This document shows positions 60,648-64,000 of a stretch of DNA of 64,000 nucleotides, piece by piece. The notes below the pieces were generated by a model that ran no database searches, was not told the DNA's origin, and worked only from the letters and a program-made list of their open reading frames with translations. The stretch covers positions 1 to 64,000 of the forward strand of contig JAHDXR010000013.1 in the NCBI GenBank assembly GCA_023384105.1. The letters are read 5' to 3'. Origin of the DNA: Hyphomonadaceae bacterium. Its GTDB lineage: Bacteria > Pseudomonadota > Alphaproteobacteria > Caulobacterales > Aquidulcibacteraceae. Within the stretch, counting starts at the first letter, position 1, and each line of letters opens with the position of its first letter. The translations under genes and the position numbers were made by a program.

Positions 60648-61307
60648 TCAGTCTCCCGTGCTCATGCGCCGCGCCATGTCGCGCCGCGGATCGTCCGGCG
60701 ACATGCGCGCGAGCGCTTCGGCCCAGAGCCTGCGCGCGTCCGCCTCGCGGTTCTGCTCCATCGCCGCCATGGCCTGGTAGATCCACGGCGCGGGATCGTC
60801 GCTGCGCGCCGCGGCCTGCTGGAACAGCGCGACGGCTTCGGGCGAAACCTGTCCGTTGTTGACGGCGACCAAGGCGCGGCCCAGGCCCATCAGCGCTTCC
60901 GGCAATTCGGGATCGCGCCGCAGCGCCGCATCGAACGCGCGCGCCGCTTCGTCGGCGCGGCCGACGCGCAGCAGCACCTGGCCGCGATACAGGTGCGGCA
61001 GCGGATCGTCGGGATGCTCGCGCGCCGCTTCGCCGAGGATGGCGAGCGCTTCGTCCGCCGTGAACGTGGTGGGATCGCGCTCCTTCAGCGCTTCGAGCCG
61101 CTGGGCGTAGGCCGCGCCCGGCAGGTCCGGGCGCCCGACAGCGAGATAGACGCCGAGCCCGGCCAGAATGACGACAAGCGCCGTCGCCAACGCCGGACGC
61201 GCCGAGTGCGCCCCGCCGCCCGCACGGCGGTAAGCGCGCAACACCCAGAACGCCGCCGCAGCAGCGAGCAGCGCGCCGATCAACAGCACTGTGAGAGAGG
61301 TCCACAC
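60648..61307 (-). CDS. ccmI: Cytochrome c maturation protein CcmI (CycH)
   Basis: Apocytochrome c chaperone subunit with two membrane helices (LTVLLIGALLAAAAAFWVL and ALVVILAGLGVYLAV). A TPR domain from about residue 85 follows (DDPLPHLYRGQVLLRVGRADEAARAFDAALRRDPELPEA). 219 residues from GTG 61307; the family is often longer. First gene of ccmI-ccmE-ccmF-ccmH. The ccmABCDG genes are not in this window. Confidence 0.9.
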   Translation of the reverse strand: MWTSLTVLLIGALLAAAAAFWVLRAYRRAGGGAHSARPALATALVVILAGLGVYLAVGRPDLPGAAYAQRLEALKERDPTTFTADEALAILGEAAREHPDDPLPHLYRGQVLLRVGRADEAARAFDAALRRDPELPEALMGLGRALVAVNNGQVSPEAVALFQQAAARSDDPAPWIYQAMAAMEQNREADARRLWAEALARMSPDDPRRDMARRMSTGD

Positions 61308-61367
61308 GGGAACGGTCCCTAGCCTTGTTTGCGCCGCCGCGAAATCCGTTCGGACGCCGCAGCCGCG

Positions 61368-62807
61368 TCAGTCCGTAGCAGGCAGACGGAGCCGGGCTTT
61401 GAGCCCGCCTAATTCCCCGCGCTCGAACAGCAGTTCCCCGGCATAGAGATCGACCGTCTCCTTCAGGATCGAGAGGCCCAGGCCCTGGCCGGGCGCGGCT
61501 TCGTCGAGCCGGGCGCCGCGCGCCATGACGCGGGCGAGATCGGCGTCGGAGAGGCCCGGCCCGTCGTCCTCCACCACGATCTCGAACAGGCCGTTGCTCT
61601 CGAACGCGGGCAGCAGGCGCACGATCACCTGGCTGCGCCCGTACTTGCAGGCGTTGTCGATCAGGTTCGCGGCCATTTCGAGCAGGTCTTCGCGCTCGCC
61701 GCGGAACGTCACGTCGCCTTCCGCCTCGATCGCGATGTCGATCGGCTTCTGGGCGTCGTATTTCTGCTCCATCATGAAAACGAGGTCTTCGAGGTTCTGC
61801 AGCACCGGCGTGCGGTAGGCGATGGTCGCATCCTGCGCATCGGCGCGGGCGGCGACGCGCGCACGGCGAAGCTGGCGTTCGACGAAGCTCTCCATCTCGT
61901 CGATCGAGGCTTTCATCACCGCGTCCTCGGCGCCGGCGTGGGCGGCGTTCTTCAACACCGCGATCGGCGTTTTCAGCGCGTGCGCCAGATTGCCGACGTG
62001 GCGGCGCGCCCGCTCGACCACTTCGCGGTTGTGATCGACCAGCGCGTTAAGCTCCTGCGCCACCGGCTGCAACTCGGCCGGGTACTCTCCCGTCAGCCGC
62101 TCGGCGCCGCCGCGGCGGACGCTGGCGATGTCGCGGCGCAGTTCGCTCAGCGGTTCAAGCCCGATCCGCACCTGCAAGAGCGTCGCCGCCGCCACCATCA
62201 GCGCGCAGAACGTCACGAACACCGCAAACGCCACGCCGACGAGATTCGCCGCCGGCGCCAGGATCGAACGCGTCGCGACAGCCACGACGAAGAGATAGCG
62301 CCCCTCGATGTCCGGAATCTGCACCACGCGCGCGAACACGCGCATCTGCTCCTCGTCCGGGCCTTCGATGGTGAGGAAATGCGGCCGGCCGCTGGCTTCG
62401 GGCGCGGCGATCTGCGCGAGCGTCTTCGGATCGAACTCGACGCCCTCGTCGAACAGGGACGGCGAGATCACCTGGATCAGCGCCGAGCCGTCGTCGTCGA
62501 GGCGCGCGACCTGGTAGTAGCGGCCGCTCAGCGGCTGCAGGTAGCGGGGATCGTAGGGAAGATCGCGCAATGCGATCTCGCCGGACAAGCCGGGGCCGGC
62601 ATTGGCGATCAGGTTGTCGGCCACGGTTTCCAGTTCGGGGTCGATCAGCAGCCGGGTGAGCTGGCGGTTGAACTGGTCGTGGGCGATGACGCCGACGGCG
62701 ACGAGGCCGATCACGCTTGTCGCCGCAATCGTCACCAGGCGCGCCGCCAGCGAGCGCCGGATCAGCTCGCGGAAGCGGTCGAAGAAGCCGCCGGACGCAG
62801 CCGTCAC
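61368..62807 (-). CDS. Sensor histidine kinase (PhoQ/FeuQ-like)
   Basis: 479 residues: first helix near 25-45, periplasmic sensor region of about 140 residues, second helix near 200 (LVGVAFAVFVTFCALMVAAATLL), HAMP, and a HisKA motif HVGNLAHALKTPIAVLKNAA of the PhoQ type, with conserved His near residue 275. HATPase boxes: ANLIDNACKYGR, EDDGPGLSD, GQGLGLSILKE. Its ATG (62807) overlaps the partner regulator by 4 bases. The signal is unknown; Mg2+ or osmolarity are precedents only. Confidence 0.9.
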   Translation of the reverse strand: MTAASGGFFDRFRELIRRSLAARLVTIAATSVIGLVAVGVIAHDQFNRQLTRLLIDPELETVADNLIANAGPGLSGEIALRDLPYDPRYLQPLSGRYYQVARLDDDGSALIQVISPSLFDEGVEFDPKTLAQIAAPEASGRPHFLTIEGPDEEQMRVFARVVQIPDIEGRYLFVVAVATRSILAPAANLVGVAFAVFVTFCALMVAAATLLQVRIGLEPLSELRRDIASVRRGGAERLTGEYPAELQPVAQELNALVDHNREVVERARRHVGNLAHALKTPIAVLKNAAHAGAEDAVMKASIDEMESFVERQLRRARVAARADAQDATIAYRTPVLQNLEDLVFMMEQKYDAQKPIDIAIEAEGDVTFRGEREDLLEMAANLIDNACKYGRSQVIVRLLPAFESNGLFEIVVEDDGPGLSDADLARVMARGARLDEAAPGQGLGLSILKETVDLYAGELLFERGELGGLKARLRLPATD

Positions 62808-63475
62808 TGCTGTTCCGCGGGATCGACCAGCCGGTAGCCCAAGCCTTTCTCGGTGATGATCCGGTTGGAGCCGATCTTGCGGCGCAGAATGCCGATGAAC
62901 ACCTCGATCGTGTTCGAATCCCGCTCGTGGTCCTGGGCGTAGATCTTCTCGGTCAGCTCGGCGCGCGAAACGATGCGCCCGGCATGGTGCATCAGATAAT
63001 CGAGCACCTTGTACTGATACGCCGTCAGCTTCACCGGCGCGCCATTGACCGTCACTTGGCCGGTGGCGGCGTTGAGGCGCAGATCGCCCACCTCGAGCAC
63101 GGCGGACTGGTGCTCGGTCTGGCGGCGCACATTGGCGCGCACGCGCGCCAGCAGCTCGGCCATGTGGAAAGGCTTGGTGACATAGTCGTTGGCGCCGAGA
63201 TCGAGGCCCTCGACCTTCTCGCTCCAGCGGTCGCGCGCGGACAGGATCAGCACCGGCATGGCGCGGCCTTCCTTACGCCAGGCCTTCAGCACGGAGAGAC
63301 CGTCCACCTTCGGCAGGCCGAGATCGAGGATGGCGAGATCGTAGGGCTCGGTTTCGCCGAGGAACTGGCCGTCCTCGCCATTGTCGGCGGCGTCCACCGT
63401 ATAGCCCGCGTCCGCGAGCGCCCCCGAGAGCTGCTCACGCAGGTTCTTATCGTCTTCGACCACCAAAATCCGCAT
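62804..63475 (-). CDS. OmpR/PhoP-family response regulator
   Basis: 223 residues. Receiver MRILVVEDDKNLREQLSGAL with phosphoacceptor in LAILDLGLPKVDG (residue 51) and ANDYVTKPFHMAELLARVR. The winged helix starts near residue 125 (VKLTAYQYKVLDYLMHHAGR; IEVFIGILRRKIGSNRIITEKGLGYRL). It is co-transcribed with the kinase downstream (4-base overlap) and lies 14 bp after the PepSY-like gene. The receiver/effector type matches PhoP and FeuP rather than the regulator at 55424-56092. Confidence 0.93.
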   Translation of the reverse strand: MRILVVEDDKNLREQLSGALADAGYTVDAADNGEDGQFLGETEPYDLAILDLGLPKVDGLSVLKAWRKEGRAMPVLILSARDRWSEKVEGLDLGANDYVTKPFHMAELLARVRANVRRQTEHQSAVLEVGDLRLNAATGQVTVNGAPVKLTAYQYKVLDYLMHHAGRIVSRAELTEKIYAQDHERDSNTIEVFIGILRRKIGSNRIITEKGLGYRLVDPAEQQ

Positions 63476-63489
63476 GCGCCTACTTGTCC

Positions 63490-63807
63490 CTATCGGGCCG
63501 CGTCGACGCGGAAATCGCGTACTTGGCCATCCGGCATCCGCCAGCGGATCAGATAGACAGGCCGGGCCCCGTCCTCAAGGCGAGCCGAAATCAGCTCCCC
63601 CCCGTAACGGGAGCGCAGCTCCTCGACCACGTCGCGGAGCGGGCGGATGTCCTGCTGGCGGCCCTCGCCGCGATACTGGATCGGCACGATCCAGCTTTGC
63701 GCCGGGGCCGCCGCGACCGCCCCGCCCGCGGGCGCGGCGGCGGCGCTTCCGGCGCTCAGGGCGGCGCCAGCCAGGACCGCAGAGAGGAGGAGAGGCTTCC
63801 AGATCAC
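63490..63807 (-). CDS. Small secreted PepSY-like protein, 105 aa
   Basis: GTG 63807 starts a signal peptide (MIWKPLLLSAVLAGAALSAGSAAAAP). The mature part has a PepSY-like fold: IRPLRDVVEELRSRYGGELISARLEDGARPVYLIRWRMPDGQVRDFRVDA. It is the first gene of a run with the PhoP/PhoQ-like pair, an arrangement seen with small periplasmic modulators of such kinases. A regulatory role is inference. Confidence 0.75.
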   Translation of the reverse strand: MIWKPLLLSAVLAGAALSAGSAAAAPAGGAVAAAPAQSWIVPIQYRGEGRQQDIRPLRDVVEELRSRYGGELISARLEDGARPVYLIRWRMPDGQVRDFRVDAAR

Positions 63808-63871
63808 AAGCGAGGGTTTAACCGGGCGCCACTGAACGTCCCCTGAATGTAACAGTGGCTTCGCCTTAACC

Positions 63872-64000
63872 CTATGGCCGCGGCGGCGTGTAGTCCCGCT
63901 TGGGCCATTTCTTCACGAACCTTTTCAGCTCTTCGTCCGGAATTTCCGGCAGGACGACCTGCAGCCGGACGAACTGGTCGCCCTGGCCGGACACGCCTTT
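63872..64000 (-). CDS. DnaJ-family protein, C-terminal end only (partial)
   Basis: The last 42 codons of a gene running in from beyond the right edge. The peptide GDQFVRLQVVLPEIPDEELKRF-type sequence, then KKWPKRDYTPPRP and stop, matches the closing part of DnaJ/CbpA C-terminal domains. The J-domain is outside the window. Confidence 0.75.
   Translation of the reverse strand, partial: KGVSGQGDQFVRLQVVLPEIPDEELKRFVKKWPKRDYTPPRP

Overview
The window is GC-rich chromosomal DNA, densely coding on both strands, from an alphaproteobacterium. Caulobacterales/Hyphomonadaceae is my best guess. The grounds are two LexA boxes of the alphaproteobacterial type GTTC-N7-GTTC, an imuA-imuB-dnaE2 mutasome operon, a PleC-like histidine kinase with a CtrA-like site upstream, an arginine succinyltransferase (ast) operon, and the order ccmIEFH - Do-family protease - two-component pair - glnE. 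It is mostly housekeeping DNA: I see no prophage, integrase, transposase gene, rRNA or CRISPR array.

Layout. 0-8 kb: FAD monooxygenase, rsmB, guaB, a hydrolase, rlmE, ppx, hspQ. 8-13 kb: a tightly overlapping operon M20 hydrolase-astA-astD-astB for arginine succinylation. 13-17.5 kb: OmpA-like protein, tRNA-Lys(UUU), glpK and three small genes, one holin-like. 17.5-22.8 kb: nitronate monooxygenase and both methylmalonyl-CoA mutase subunits. 22.9-26.3 kb: YhhN protein, then a LexA-box promoter reading into a VOC protein and recQ. 26.5-31 kb: an operon of three envelope/coiled-coil proteins and two methyltransferases. 31-38.1 kb: the SOS mutasome, with a type VII toxin-antitoxin pair (mntA-hepT) and an alkyltransferase gene (ogt) diverging from a 48-bp gap that holds a LexA box. 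38-48.4 kb: GMC oxidoreductase, Lrp regulator, CPBP protease, two acyl-CoA dehydrogenases around a Uma2 gene, an SMR pump and pepN. 48.4-64 kb: PleC-like kinase, glnE, two two-component pairs, a Do-type protease, ccmH-F-E-I and the end of a DnaJ-type gene.

The most unusual thing is a population of palindromic repeat elements. About ten copies or fragments share ends reading TGGACCGCCGGCG / CGCCGGCGGTCCA. Most are intergenic, and some carry a second palindrome (GAGTCATTCCG...CGGAATGACTC) nested inside. One full copy lies in frame inside the yhhN-like gene and supplies 48 codons. Three other palindrome types lie inside mutA, the large mutase subunit gene and imuB. The reading frames stay open through all of them, so these genes appear to carry palindrome-encoded peptides, as described for Rickettsia palindromic elements.

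Limits: everything here was read by eye from the sequence. Gene identities rest on recognised motifs and family knowledge; no search was run.
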